Source: Nostoc sp. LPT
GTDB taxonomy: Bacteria; Cyanobacteriota; Cyanobacteriia; Cyanobacteriales; Nostocaceae
Length of the DNA stretch: 36,615 bases
NCBI RefSeq assembly: GCF_017115165.1
Contig: NZ_JABXKF010000075.1
Location: 1 to 36,615 of the forward strand
Reading direction: 5' to 3'
A program made the translations under genes and the position numbers. Below are positions 8,571-17,858 of the stretch, in pieces; position 1 is the first letter of the stretch; each line of letters begins with the position of its first letter. Under the pieces are notes generated by a model. The model made no database searches and was not told where the DNA came from. It was given only the letters and a program-made list of their open reading frames with translations.

Positions 8571-10697
8571 ATGTTGAATGTTAGGGTGTATTTGTGGCAA
8601 TTTCACCAGCCAATACTGAAAAGAAAATTATTTAGATTTTTAGCTTTTATCCTCAGTACCATTTTAGTTGTAGTTTTGGCAAATAACAGTTTTGCAACTG
8701 CGCCTAAAACTACAGATATATTATGGGATACTTACGGTATACCGCATATATACGGAAAAGATACTCCCAGTGCTTTCCAGGCATTTGGTTGGGCACAGAT
8801 GCAAAGTCACGCTAACTTGCTGTTGCGCCTCTATGGTCAAGCTAGGGGAAAAGCAGCCGAATACTGGGGAGAAGAGTATCTAGAATCTGATAAATGGGTA
8901 CTGACAATGGGAGTGCCCAATCGTGCTAATTCTTGGTATCAGGCACAAAGTCCAGCTTTTCGTAGCTATATAAATGCCTTTGCAACGGGGATAAATACGT
9001 ATGCCAAAGCCCATGCTGATTTAATTGACGAGCAAGTAAAAATAGTATTACCTGTCAAGCCAGAGGATGTGTTGGCACATTTGCAAAGAGTGCTGTATTT
9101 TACTTTTGTCGTCAATCAAGGACAGGTAGCAGATATTACTCATACTAAATCGAAAGCTGGTTCTAACGGTTGGGCGATCGCACCCAAACATTCTGCCAGT
9201 GGAAAGGCGATGTTGTTGGCAAATCCCCACTTGTTATGGTCAGATTTATTTGTCTGGTACGAAGCACAAATTACTGCGCCAGGGATGAATGCTTCTGGAG
9301 CAGCCTTAGTGGGAATTCCAGTTTTAGCGATCGCCTTTAACGATCGTTTGGGTTGGACTCATACCGTCAATACCCATGATGGTTGGGATGTATACAAGTT
9401 GAAATTGGCTGATAATGGTTATCTTTTTGATGGCAAAGTCCGTCCTTTTACAACATCAAAGTTTTTGTTAAAGGTCAAGCAAAAAAATGGCTCATTAGTC
9501 GAACAACCATTATTAATCAAAAGTTCTGTCCACGGTGCAGTCGTTCAAGAAAAAGATGGGTTCGCTGTAGCGCTGCGGGTTGTTGGTGCAGACCGTCCCG
9601 GTGTGTTGGAACAGTGGTGGGATATGGCACGTTCTCAAAACTTCAGCCAATTTCAAAAGGTATTGAAACGCTTGCAACTACCGATGTTTACCGTCATGTA
9701 TGCAGATCGAGCCGGACACATCATGCACCTATTCAACGGTCTAGTGCCGATTCGTCAACAGGGAGACTTTAAATACTGGGAAGGCTTAATTCCTGGCGAC
9801 ACATCTAAGACTTTATGGACAAAAATGCACCCATACAAAGATTTACCGCGTGTAATTGACCCGCCTAGCGGTTGGTTGCAAAATGCTAATGATGCACCTT
9901 GGACAACAACTTTCCCCCCTGCCATCAAAGCAGATGATTACCCTGCCTATATGGCTCCACGAGGAGAAATGTCTTTTCGGGCACAAAGTTCTGCAAAAAT
10001 GTTGGCTGAAGATCCAAAAATTTCTTTTGAGAACATGATTAAGTACAAACATTCCACCAAAATGGAACTTGCAGAACGCATCCTTGATGACCTAATCCCT
10101 GCTGCTCAAACTTATGGTGATGAATTAGCCCGTCGTGCTGCTGAAATTTTGGCTGCTTGGGATCGGAATGCTAATGCTGATAGTCGAGGCGCGGTATTGT
10201 TTTCTTTTTGGTGGCAAGAAATGGATGAAAAGCAAACCTTTAGTATTCCTTGGAGTAACAACTCCCCGCGCACCACACCCGATGGTTTAAAAGACCCCGA
10301 AAGTGCGGTGAAAGCGCTACAAATAGCAGCAACAAAAGTCGAAAAAGCTTATGGAAAGTTAGATGTTGCTTGGGGTGAAGTCTTCCGAGTGCATAGCGGA
10401 AACTTAGATTTACCTGCCAATGGTGGCGATGGCGATGAAGGAATATTCCGCGTCCTCGATTTTGCTCCAGCTAACAATGAACGCTTTCAAGCCGTCGCTG
10501 GTGATAGTTATGTTGCAGCCATTGAGTTTTCGCAACCAGTAAAAGCAATGGCTCTTATCAGCTACGGTAACGCTACTCAACCCGGTTCGCCCCATATTAC
10601 CGACCAACTACCACTGTTTTCTCAGAAGCAATTGCGTCCTGTTTGGCGAACTCGGAAAGAAGTATTAGCACACTTGGAGGAACGCAAAACTTTTTGA
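8571..10697 (+). CDS. Penicillin acylase family Ntn hydrolase (S45)
   Basis: 708 residues. A hydrophobic signal or anchor (about 22-42, ending FATA) precedes the acylase alpha segment (DILWDTYGIPHIYG, FGWAQMQSHANLLL). Self-cleavage would occur before Ser198 in AGSNGWAIAP; this Ser would be the catalytic N-terminal nucleophile, and SNxWAI is the family signature. Beta-segment motifs follow: LLANPHL, NTHDGWDVY, and RxxSxxxM-like regions around SFRAQSSAKML. S45 enzymes hydrolyse amide bonds of acyl side chains. Cyanobacterial relatives include the acyl-homoserine lactone acylase AiiC of Anabaena, so quorum quenching is one option, but substrate cannot be read from the sequence. The length is slightly short for the family (usually 750-850). 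There is no clear ribosome site before the ATG, so the start is less certain. No operon partner. Confidence 0.88.
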   Translation: MLNVRVYLWQFHQPILKRKLFRFLAFILSTILVVVLANNSFATAPKTTDILWDTYGIPHIYGKDTPSAFQAFGWAQMQSHANLLLRLYGQARGKAAEYWGEEYLESDKWVLTMGVPNRANSWYQAQSPAFRSYINAFATGINTYAKAHADLIDEQVKIVLPVKPEDVLAHLQRVLYFTFVVNQGQVADITHTKSKAGSNGWAIAPKHSASGKAMLLANPHLLWSDLFVWYEAQITAPGMNASGAALVGIPVLAIAFNDRLGWTHTVNTHDGWDVYKLKLADNGYLFDGKVRPFTTSKFLLKVKQKNGSLVEQPLLIKSSVHGAVVQEKDGFAVALRVVGADRPGVLEQWWDMARSQNFSQFQKVLKRLQLPMFTVMYADRAGHIMHLFNGLVPIRQQGDFKYWEGLIPGDTSKTLWTKMHPYKDLPRVIDPPSGWLQNANDAPWTTTFPPAIKADDYPAYMAPRGEMSFRAQSSAKMLAEDPKISFENMIKYKHSTKMELAERILDDLIPAAQTYGDELARRAAEILAAWDRNANADSRGAVLFSFWWQEMDEKQTFSIPWSNNSPRTTPDGLKDPESAVKALQIAATKVEKAYGKLDVAWGEVFRVHSGNLDLPANGGDGDEGIFRVLDFAPANNERFQAVAGDSYVAAIEFSQPVKAMALISYGNATQPGSPHITDQLPLFSQKQLRPVWRTRKEVLAHLEERKTF

Positions 10698-10918
10698 CAG
10701 CTATGAGTTATGAATTAATAGCCTGTCTGTACAGTTGGAAGTTCTGGCGATCGCAATGCTCTTTTCTGAAATTAAATTGCTATATTGATTGCAGATATTT
10801 AATACAGTGGAGAGCGATCGCCTTTGATGTGGATTGTGAATATCTCCAAGATATTACAGCGGTTTTTAAGTAATTGAACTCACGACTCCTTAGTCCCCAT
10901 CTCAGTTGTAGTCTAAAA

Positions 10919-12982
10919 TCATTTTCTTGTAATCAACCCTCTAGATTGCTCCACTAGGCGAATAAACTCACCCCGATAGCCCTCCTGGTCTTCCCCCTTC
11001 CCTTGGCTTGCCAATTTCATCACCAAATCATAACTAGCATCCCCCTTATACTCAGAGTCACGCAGCACCATCCCAAAGGTAGCTACCGCAGCAGCAAATC
11101 TCAGGTTTGTGGAGGGTATCTGGTCGGTTCTCAAATCATCATCTTGGATGGTTTGGGTAATTAGTTGACTGGTGCTGTCCTGGGGCAACTTATAGCGCAG
11201 TTTCACCTGCATCAACTCATTACCAGCAGCATCCGAGACAGTTTCACCAGAACGCTGATACCGCAAAGGGTCTATCTCTGGGAGTTTCACATCGCTTTTT
11301 GTGCCAGTGGGAATTATTTCATAAAGCGCTGTCACAGAATGACCAGCCCCAATATCCCCTGCATCTTTCTTGTCGTCATTGAAATCCTGGTTTTGCAGCA
11401 GGCGGTTTTCGTAACCAATCAAGCGATATGCCTGAACTTTCGCCGGATTAAATTCCACCTGAATTTTCACATCCTTGGCAATAGTAAACAGAGTTCCCCT
11501 AAGATCGTTAACTAAAACCTTTTTGGCTTCCAATAGGGTATCGATGTAAGCGTAGTTGCCATTACCCTTATCAGCCAGTTGCTCCATTTTTCCGTCCTTA
11601 TAATTGCCTGTGCCAAATCCCAACACCGTCAGGAAAATTCCCTGGTCTCGCTTTTGTTCAATTAATCGCGTCAGGTCGCCATCACTAGAAACCCCAACGT
11701 TGAAATCTCCATCGGTAGCTAAAATTACTCTGTTATTACCAGACTTGAGGAAGCTTTGTTTGGCTATTTTGTAGGCGAGTTCAATACCCTGGCCGCCAGC
11801 AGTCGAGCCTCCAGCCTCTAAGCGGTCAATCGCCGCCAGAATTGTTGATTTCTGATTACCAGGAGTAGCAGGTAAAACCAATCCAGCATTCCCAGCATAG
11901 ACTACCAAACTTACCCGGTCTTCAGGACGCAGTTTATTCACCAGCAATTTCAGGGACTGTTGCACCAAGGGTAATTTGTTCGGGTCATCCATAGAACCGG
12001 AGACATCAATCAGAAATACTAGGTTGCTGGGTGGTAAGGTTTCGCTCTCTAGGCGTTTACCTTGCAAACCCACCTGTACCAGCTTGTGTTGAGGATTCCA
12101 GGGAGCAGCAGCAACTTCAGTGGTGACGGAAAAAGGACGTTCGCCTTTTGGTTGGGGATAATTGTAGGTAAAATAATTGATCAATTCCTCAATTCGCACT
12201 GCATCCTTGGGTGGTAATTCCCCTTGAGTAATAAACCGTCGCACGTTGCTGTAAGATGCTGTATCTACATCAATGGAAAAGGTGGAAAGAGGGTCATTAC
12301 TAACGCGATGAAAGGGATTATCTTCAATCCGATTGTAGTTTTCTGTATTGAATCTGCTACCTATTTGTGGTTCCGGGGCAACCCTTCCAATACTGCCACG
12401 AGTTTGGAGTTTAGGCATATTCGCACGGTTAACAACTTGATCCTGCATAGATGAGCCAGACGGAATACTAAGGGGTAGGGCTGTGGGTAAAGGTTGAGTC
12501 TTTCGGGTAAACTCAGCTTGAGTCCGTTCTCTGGTAGTCGGAGTGATGGGACGACGAGCTTCCAATTCATCTATCGGACTTTTTAAGGTTGCTAACTCCG
12601 GTGCAAATTCTGACTGCAAGCGTTGGAGAATTTTTATATCTGCTGGGGTAACGATCTTGGGATCGGTCGCTATTAGCTCATTGCTGCGATTCACGCAGGC
12701 ATTCAAGACTGTGGCAAACTCAGTCCGGGTTACAGGAAGAGTGCCAAAGTTTTGGACGGGGACGACACAACTATACTGTTGTACTAGTGCCTGGAGTGCT
12801 TGGTAGTCAGGGTGATTGGGTAGAATGGAAGTTTTTGGAGTAGAACTGGCAGGAGTCTGATTGGCTGGAATCGCAACTGTAGCAGACTGACGTAAAACAG
12901 CAATTCCTACTGAAGGTATCAATAAAAACAATATTACAATATTGACTCGCTGCCACATTTTGGATGGAATCGGGTAAGACAT
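10919..12982 (-). CDS. von Willebrand factor type A domain protein with SLH-like N-terminus
   Basis: 687 residues. Signal/anchor helix at about 13-31. Residues about 56-105 (HPDYQALQALVQQY, TRTEFATVLNACVNR) look like one degenerate S-layer-homology-type repeat as found in cyanobacterial porins. After a Pro/Thr linker comes the vWF-A N-terminal domain (about 215-310, PLSTFSIDVDTASYSNVRRF). The VWA domain (about 320-490) has an intact MIDAS start D326-V-S-G-S. A C-terminal DUF3520-like region runs from about 500 to 685. A secreted or envelope-bound metal-dependent binding protein is expected (YfbK-like family); the ligand is unknown. GAGGA lies eight bases before the ATG. Transcribed alone, divergent from the hydrolase at 13307. 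Confidence 0.9.
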   Translation of the reverse strand: MSYPIPSKMWQRVNIVILFLLIPSVGIAVLRQSATVAIPANQTPASSTPKTSILPNHPDYQALQALVQQYSCVVPVQNFGTLPVTRTEFATVLNACVNRSNELIATDPKIVTPADIKILQRLQSEFAPELATLKSPIDELEARRPITPTTRERTQAEFTRKTQPLPTALPLSIPSGSSMQDQVVNRANMPKLQTRGSIGRVAPEPQIGSRFNTENYNRIEDNPFHRVSNDPLSTFSIDVDTASYSNVRRFITQGELPPKDAVRIEELINYFTYNYPQPKGERPFSVTTEVAAAPWNPQHKLVQVGLQGKRLESETLPPSNLVFLIDVSGSMDDPNKLPLVQQSLKLLVNKLRPEDRVSLVVYAGNAGLVLPATPGNQKSTILAAIDRLEAGGSTAGGQGIELAYKIAKQSFLKSGNNRVILATDGDFNVGVSSDGDLTRLIEQKRDQGIFLTVLGFGTGNYKDGKMEQLADKGNGNYAYIDTLLEAKKVLVNDLRGTLFTIAKDVKIQVEFNPAKVQAYRLIGYENRLLQNQDFNDDKKDAGDIGAGHSVTALYEIIPTGTKSDVKLPEIDPLRYQRSGETVSDAAGNELMQVKLRYKLPQDSTSQLITQTIQDDDLRTDQIPSTNLRFAAAVATFGMVLRDSEYKGDASYDLVMKLASQGKGEDQEGYRGEFIRLVEQSRGLITRK

Positions 12983-13306
12983 GGCTAAATCCTCACACTA
13001 AATTTTTTTGTCACTTTTGACTATTTACCTAGAATAGTCCTGAGCAGCTTGGGATTTGATAACCGTTTCAGTTTTGGTAACTGTAATTTATACAACACTA
13101 ACCATTCCCATCTAGCATTAGGGAATATCACAGTGTTTGTTGGTATCGGCTCAATAATCCGGGTTAAGTAAATTACTCAGTCGCTTAACTCCAGATACTC
13201 ATTTGTGACAAAGCTGGCGTGAAGTTTGATGAAGTTGTATTAGAGTTAGGAAACATCAGAAATCGGGCAACCTGGAAATAAAGTTTTACCCGATAAATAA
13301 AAACTA
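12983..13306. other. Divergent intergenic region
   Basis: 324 bases between the divergent vWA and hydrolase genes. It should carry both promoters. I see no repeat, RNA gene or convincing promoter hexamer pair in it. Confidence 0.5.
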
Positions 13307-14155
13307 ATGGATAAACAGCAAGTTATAAAACTGCTAATTGGTGATTTGACTTGGCAACGGCTGGTTAAATCTTTAATCTTTATCTATCTATTTTTTGCCG
13401 CATTTATATATTTTCGGGCAGATAGCATGATTTTTCTATCTCAAGCTTCTAGCTATCAGGATGATCCAACAATTCTGAAGTTAAGGAGTGGGGAAAATAC
13501 GAATATCTCAGCTACATACTTATTGAATACTCAAGCTAAATATACTATTCTTTATTCTCATGGTAATTCTGAAGATTTAGGAGATATCAAACAGATCCTA
13601 GAAAAATTACACGCATGGGGTTTTAGTGTCTTTGCTTTTGATTATCGCGGTTATGGTACGAGTCAAGGAAAGCCGACAGAAAGTCACGCATACGAAGATA
13701 TCAATAGCGCTTACAATTATTTGACCCAAAATTTAAAAATCCCACCTGAAAAAATTATAGTTTTGGGACGTTCGGTTGGCGGTGGTTCGGCGGTAAATTT
13801 AGCAATGCAGAAACCAGTAGCTGGTTTAATTCTTGAAAGCTCGTTTATTTCGGCTTTTCAAGTAATAGTACCTTTTCGGATTTTACCTTTTGATAAGTTT
13901 CCTAATCTGGACAATATCAAAAAAGTCAAATGTCCGATATTGGTGATTCATGGAAAAGCAGATAACATAATTCCTTTTACTCATGGAGAAAAGTTGTTTA
14001 ATACTGCAACATCTCCAAAACTTTATTTGTGGGTTGAAGAGGCAAATCATAACGATTTATTCTCGATAGCTGAAGAAAAATATCGTCAAAATTTGCAAGA
14101 GTTCACTAACCTTATCAAGGCAAATCAGCAATTATCCCGTCCCAGTAATTCGTAA
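13307..14155 (+). CDS. Alpha/beta hydrolase (BEM46/ABHD17-like serine hydrolase)
   Basis: 282 residues. One membrane helix near the N-terminus (about 21-37, SLIFIYLFFAAFIYF) anchors it. The fold is marked by YSHGNSEDLGD (oxyanion strand), FDYRGYGTSQG, the nucleophile elbow GRSVGG with Ser156, and acid Asp219 in HGKADNIIPF. His248 in EANHNDLF completes a full catalytic triad. BEM46-like hydrolases act on acyl esters or thioesters of lipids or proteins; the substrate is not predictable here. It is monocistronic, divergent from the vWA gene and 136 bases before the amylase. No strong ribosome site is visible before the ATG. Confidence 0.85.
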   Translation: MDKQQVIKLLIGDLTWQRLVKSLIFIYLFFAAFIYFRADSMIFLSQASSYQDDPTILKLRSGENTNISATYLLNTQAKYTILYSHGNSEDLGDIKQILEKLHAWGFSVFAFDYRGYGTSQGKPTESHAYEDINSAYNYLTQNLKIPPEKIIVLGRSVGGGSAVNLAMQKPVAGLILESSFISAFQVIVPFRILPFDKFPNLDNIKKVKCPILVIHGKADNIIPFTHGEKLFNTATSPKLYLWVEEANHNDLFSIAEEKYRQNLQEFTNLIKANQQLSRPSNS

Positions 14156-14291
14156 TTGCTCTTTGTGAAGTCGTCATTGAAACCTAAATAAATTCGGATG
14201 AAGTGAGGATGTGTGACAAAAGTAACATATCCTAGCATCAGAGATTTCTGACAGAAATCTGTAAAATCAAAGATTCTACAAAGGCGATCGC

Positions 14292-15749
14292 ATGACCAAC
14301 GGTGTAATAATGCAGTATTACCATTGGTATATCTCCAATGATGGTACGTTATGGGACAAGCTGGATAAAACAGCCAATGAGCTAGCTGATGCAGGCTTCA
14401 CTGCCTTATGGCTGCCGCCAGCTTATAAGGGCAGTGGTGGAACATGGGATGTTGGATACGCAGTCTACGATTTGTTCGATCTGGGTGAGTTCGATCAAAA
14501 AAATACTGTTCGGACAAAATATGGAACACGCGAGCAATACTTAAAGGCTATTAAAACGGCCCAGCGTGCAGGTATTCAAATCTATGCCGATGTGGTTTTC
14601 AACCACAAAGATGGTGGGGATGAAATAGAACGCATCTCGGCCCAAGAAATGGATTGGAATGACCGCAACCGTCCAGTCAGCGATTGGTACGAAATTGCAG
14701 CTTATACAAAGTTCAATTTTTCTGGTCGTGGAGATAAGTACTCCAGTATGAAATGGTATTGGTGGTGCTTTGATTCATTATCATATAACGCAGATACCCA
14801 AAATGCAGACAAGCTCTACCGCCTTAAAGATAAATATTTTGAGACAGAAGTTAGCCACGAACATGGCAACTATGATTATTTAATGGCCAACGACCTGGAT
14901 ACAGGTAATGACCTCGTGCGCGGTGAGTTGATGTATTGGGGGCGTTGGTTTGTTGACACCACAGGTGTAGATGGCTTTCGCATTGACGCTGTGAAACATA
15001 TCCGCTCCACTTTTTTCCGTGATTGGTTAAATCACCTGCGAGTTCATTTTGGTGGGCGGGAACTGTTTAGTGTTGGCGAGTACTGGTCTCAAGATATCGA
15101 TGCCTTACACGGTTATATTGCTTCTAGCGATGGGCGTTTGTCGTTATTTGATGTGCCTCTACATTTCAAGTTTCACCAAGCTAGTCGCCAAGGTAGTAGT
15201 TTCGATCTGCGATCGATTTTTGATAGAACCTTAGTTAAAGAACAACCTGCCCTAGCTGTTACCTTTGTTGAAAACCATGATACCCAACCTTGTCAATCCC
15301 TAGAGTCGCCTGTTGAACCTTGGTTTAAGCCCTTAGCCTATGCACTAATCTTACTGCGTCACGAAGGCTATCCTTGCGTTTTCTATGCAGATTATTATGG
15401 GGCACAATATCAAGATAAAGGACGTGATAATACCCTTTACTCTCACCGTTTTTTGATTGACAAGTTCTTGAAAGCGCGTAGAGAATACGGTTTTGGCGAC
15501 CAGCATGATTACTTTGACCATCCCAATACTATCGGTTGGACGCGCTTAGGTAATAGGGAACATCCGGGTGCAATGGCTGTAGTGCTGACCAATAGCTCAG
15601 CAGGGAACAAGTGGATGAACGTATTCCGACCCAATCAGGAATTTTACGATGCCACGGGACATATAAACGATATCATTCACACCAATAACGACGGATGGGG
15701 AAATTTCCCATGTCCAGGTGGTTCAATATCGGTCTGGCTACAAAAATAG
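14292..15749 (+). CDS. Alpha-amylase, GH13 subfamily 5 (cytoplasmic type)
   Basis: 485 residues with no signal peptide, so intracellular glycogen or maltodextrin breakdown (EC 3.2.1.1) is the likely role. GH13 conserved regions are all present: DVVFNH (100-105), GFRIDAVKH with nucleophile Asp232, the acid/base Glu263 in VGEYWS, and FVENHD with Asp330. The start MQYYHWYISNDGTLWDKL and the WLPPAYKG segment are typical of the cytoplasmic bacterial subfamily, and the length fits it (480-500). The ATG follows directly after a HIP1 octamer and no good Shine-Dalgarno is seen. An in-frame alternative ATG seven codons in is unlikely, as it would cut the first beta strand. Followed by a stem-loop at 15771. 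Confidence 0.93.
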   Translation: MTNGVIMQYYHWYISNDGTLWDKLDKTANELADAGFTALWLPPAYKGSGGTWDVGYAVYDLFDLGEFDQKNTVRTKYGTREQYLKAIKTAQRAGIQIYADVVFNHKDGGDEIERISAQEMDWNDRNRPVSDWYEIAAYTKFNFSGRGDKYSSMKWYWWCFDSLSYNADTQNADKLYRLKDKYFETEVSHEHGNYDYLMANDLDTGNDLVRGELMYWGRWFVDTTGVDGFRIDAVKHIRSTFFRDWLNHLRVHFGGRELFSVGEYWSQDIDALHGYIASSDGRLSLFDVPLHFKFHQASRQGSSFDLRSIFDRTLVKEQPALAVTFVENHDTQPCQSLESPVEPWFKPLAYALILLRHEGYPCVFYADYYGAQYQDKGRDNTLYSHRFLIDKFLKARREYGFGDQHDYFDHPNTIGWTRLGNREHPGAMAVVLTNSSAGNKWMNVFRPNQEFYDATGHINDIIHTNNDGWGNFPCPGGSISVWLQK

Positions 15750-15770
15750 TTTGAGTAGAAAACTAAGGTT

Positions 15771-15820
15771 AAAGAGGTAGATAGTAAGGAGTTTTTTCCA
15801 CTATTTATCTCTTTTACAAT
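15771..15820 (+). terminator. Stem-loop terminator of the amylase gene
   Basis: AAAGAGGTAGATAGT pairs with ACTATTTATCTCTTT (15 pairs, two of them G-U) around a loop of about 14 bases. The second arm ends in a short T run. It lies 21 bases after the amylase stop. Confidence 0.55.
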
Positions 15821-16003
15821 AGTATTCAACGTAGAATGGAGCAAAATTTTCTACAGGATTACGGAATTGCAATGACATCGCTTGAAGTCATAATCATCGG
15901 AACACAAACTGACTGCATTCACTGAACTTTTTGCTTGACCTAACTCCAAGCAAGAAATCTGAAAACAGCCAAATAACTAAAGCTATTAAGGAGATAAATT
16001 AAC
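15821..16003. other. Leader region of the small protein gene
   Basis: About 180 bases between the amylase terminator and the small ORF at 16004. A promoter for that ORF is expected here but no clear -35/-10 pair can be assigned. Confidence 0.35.
15988..15993 (+). promoter_or_regulatory. Ribosome binding site of the 42-residue ORF
   Basis: AAGGAG ten bases before the ATG at 16004. It is one of the best Shine-Dalgarno sequences in the window and the main reason to accept the small ORF. Confidence 0.6.
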
Positions 16004-16132
16004 ATGAGCGAGAATAATAACTCACAATCCAAAACAAAAAAACAACCTCCTAATAATGGAAGACCAACAAAAACTGAATTCATTAACTCCGAACAACAGC
16101 CCAAAACACCAAAACTATCAGATATTAATTGA
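16004..16132 (+). CDS. Small hydrophilic 42-residue protein, unknown
   Basis: Begins MSENNNSQSKTKKQPPNNG and ends KTPKLSDIN. It is very rich in Asn, Gln, Lys, Ser and Pro, has no Cys, Trp or membrane segment, and is probably disordered. I do not recognise it. The case for a real gene is the AAGGAG site before the ATG, a closed reading frame, and a rho-independent terminator at 16271-16296 on the same strand with no other plus-strand gene between. A decayed palindromic repeat lies between the stop codon and the terminator. It could be a small regulatory or secreted peptide; nothing in the sequence decides. Confidence 0.5.
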   Translation: MSENNNSQSKTKKQPPNNGRPTKTEFINSEQQPKTPKLSDIN

Positions 16133-16171
16133 TTAGGAGTAATCCCAATACTACTCGGTTAAGAAAATTTT

Positions 16172-16202
16172 TAGGTTGGGTTGAATGGAGTGAAATCCAA
16201 CA
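16172..16202. repeat. Palindromic repeat, diverged copy (AGGTTGGGTT family)
   Basis: AGGTTGGGTT ... AAATCCAACA forms an imperfect stem. A cleaner copy of the same family is at 26312-26340. Such dispersed palindromes are widespread in cyanobacterial intergenic DNA. Confidence 0.55.
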
Positions 16203-16270
16203 AAGCCCTGAAAATGTTGGGTATAAGAAACTAGAAGTCTAACAGAAATATTCACTTGCTGCTATATTTT

Positions 16271-16296
16271 GGGAACCAATGGTTCCCATTTTTTTT
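16271..16296 (+). terminator. Rho-independent terminator
   Basis: GGGAACCAATGGTTCCC is a near-perfect hairpin followed by a run of eight T after one A. It would end the transcript of the small ORF. It also lies just past the 3' end of the minus-strand kinase remnant. Confidence 0.8.
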
Positions 16297-16313
16297 ATCT
16301 CTAATCCCATCGC

Positions 16314-16592
16314 TTATTGATTCAATAAGGGCAAGCAAATAGTGAAACAAGTTCTGCCTGGCTGCGACTCAAATGAAAGTGTACCGTGATGGCGATTTTC
16401 TACAATCCGGCGAACGGTTTGCAAACCCAGTCCTGAACCATGCCCCACTGATTTGGTGGTGAAGAAAGGTTCAAAAATGCGGGTTTTAATTTCAGGTGGA
16501 ATTCCACTGCCAGAATCGATGATGTCAATATGGCCATAGCGATCGCAAACCCACTGCAATCGCTCTTTAGGAAGTTGTTGAAGAAGGCTTTA
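16314..16592 (-). pseudogene. Histidine kinase remnant (C-terminal ATPase part only)
   Basis: About 90 open codons after a TAA just upstream, with the called frame starting at a TTG. It holds the end of a HATPase_c domain: DSGSGIPPEI (G1 box), FEPFFTTK (F box), GHGSGLGL (G2 box) and the final strand SFESQPGRTCFTICLP. The N box, the phosphorylation His and all sensor domains are missing. The segment before G1 (QWVCDRYGHIDI) does not look like a normal N-box region, so this is a fragment left by deletion. It cannot act as a kinase by itself. Confidence 0.8.
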
Positions 16593-16638
16593 GTCTCAGT
16601 TTATCAGAATTCGCAAAAAACCCGATCCGTCTGATAGC

Positions 16639-17712
16639 TCAAAATTTATTAATTCCAGCAGAACGACGATAAAGTAACCAGATAAACAGGGGTGAACCCA
16701 GCAAAGCAGTGACGGAACCTACTGGTAGTTCTACTGTTCCTAGTCTAGAGAGTAAATCTGCAAAAGTGAGTAACCATGCACCTGCAAGGGCGGAAAGTGG
16801 TAAAACAAAGCGATGATCTGTACCAACAATCAGGCGGACACCGTGAGGAACAACAAGACCAACAAATCCAACCAAGCCACTGATGCTGACTGCACCTGCG
16901 GCTAATAAAGTGGCGACACCACCAATTAACAGGCGCGTTCGCGTCAACGAAAGCCCTAAACTCACAGCTAAATCATCTCCCAAAGCCAGTATATTTAGCG
17001 ATCGCGCCAGCAAGCATCCTCCGATCAATGCAACGATGATATAAGGTGCAGGCGTAGCAATTTCTTGCCAACCCCGTCCATTAAGACTACCAACTAAGAA
17101 ACTGAGTGCAATTTGAATTTGCCCATCTTCAGCCAAAAGCAGCAATGTACTTTGTACAGCACCAAATAAAGAACTCACCGCCACTCCACCTAAAATCAAC
17201 CGCTCAACAGAAATTCCTGACCCCGAACGACCGAGTAAAATTACGATGGCGGCAGTTAAAATTGCTCCTATCCATGCTGCTAAAGGAATTGCGATCGGGA
17301 ATATTTGGCAGACAATCATCAGAATTACAAGTAGTCCTGCACCTGCTGAAATGCCCAAAATAAATGGATCGGCAAGACTATTACGTAACATTCCTTGCAG
17401 CAAAGCTCCTGACATTCCCAAAGCTGCGCCGACAACGATCGCAGCCGTAATGCGCGGGAGACGTAAATCCCAGAGAATTGTCTGTTTTACCGGATCACCT
17501 TTGTGGAGAATGGCTTGCCAAAATTCCGACATATTTAAAGGTACTGCTCCTTGAGAAAGCGACAGTGCTAGCGTTACCACCAATGCTGTACCAAAGAGTA
17601 AAACAGCCCAAAATACGCGGTGTTCAGTAAAAATGGTCTGAAATGGTTTAGTCAAATTTCGCCATCCTTTCTCCAAAACAGTCAGCCTGAGCTTCCAAAA
17701 TTTCTTCGTCAC
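16639..17712 (-). CDS. FecCD family ABC transporter permease (siderophore/cobalamin type)
   Basis: 357 residues with about nine or ten hydrophobic segments. Family hallmarks: LRLPRITAAIVVGAALGMSG, GMLRNSLADPFILGISAGA, and the C-terminal SGLVGFVGLVVPHGVRLIVG with its cytoplasmic coupling helix, followed by LPLSALAGAWLL. The family moves Fe-siderophores, haem or vitamin B12 with a binding protein and an ATPase. Neither partner is adjacent here: upstream is a repeat-filled spacer and downstream is the kinase remnant. It therefore depends on subunits elsewhere or is left from a broken operon. The start is a GTG, with a long ~35-residue N-terminal extension before the first helix. Confidence 0.9.
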   Translation of the reverse strand: MTKKFWKLRLTVLEKGWRNLTKPFQTIFTEHRVFWAVLLFGTALVVTLALSLSQGAVPLNMSEFWQAILHKGDPVKQTILWDLRLPRITAAIVVGAALGMSGALLQGMLRNSLADPFILGISAGAGLLVILMIVCQIFPIAIPLAAWIGAILTAAIVILLGRSGSGISVERLILGGVAVSSLFGAVQSTLLLLAEDGQIQIALSFLVGSLNGRGWQEIATPAPYIIVALIGGCLLARSLNILALGDDLAVSLGLSLTRTRLLIGGVATLLAAGAVSISGLVGFVGLVVPHGVRLIVGTDHRFVLPLSALAGAWLLTFADLLSRLGTVELPVGSVTALLGSPLFIWLLYRRSAGINKF

Positions 17713-17858
17713 CCAGTTAATTTTATCTACCTATATATAGCAAAGTGCTGAGTGCTGTTAGCGTCAGCGGGGCGTTTAGCCCGTGCTGAGTAGAAACCCA
17801 GTTAAATCAAGGCTTTTAGCAATCAACATTGTCCTAACCTATGTGGCTACGGCTATAA

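Noticed and set aside
10643..10873. Short plus-strand gene after the acylase
   Set aside because: It starts inside the acylase frame and has no ribosome site; the part after 10697 is spacer with two HIP1 sites.
11165..11515. Plus-strand open frame of 116 codons
   Set aside because: Antisense to the conserved vWA/DUF3520 region; no protein-like features of its own.
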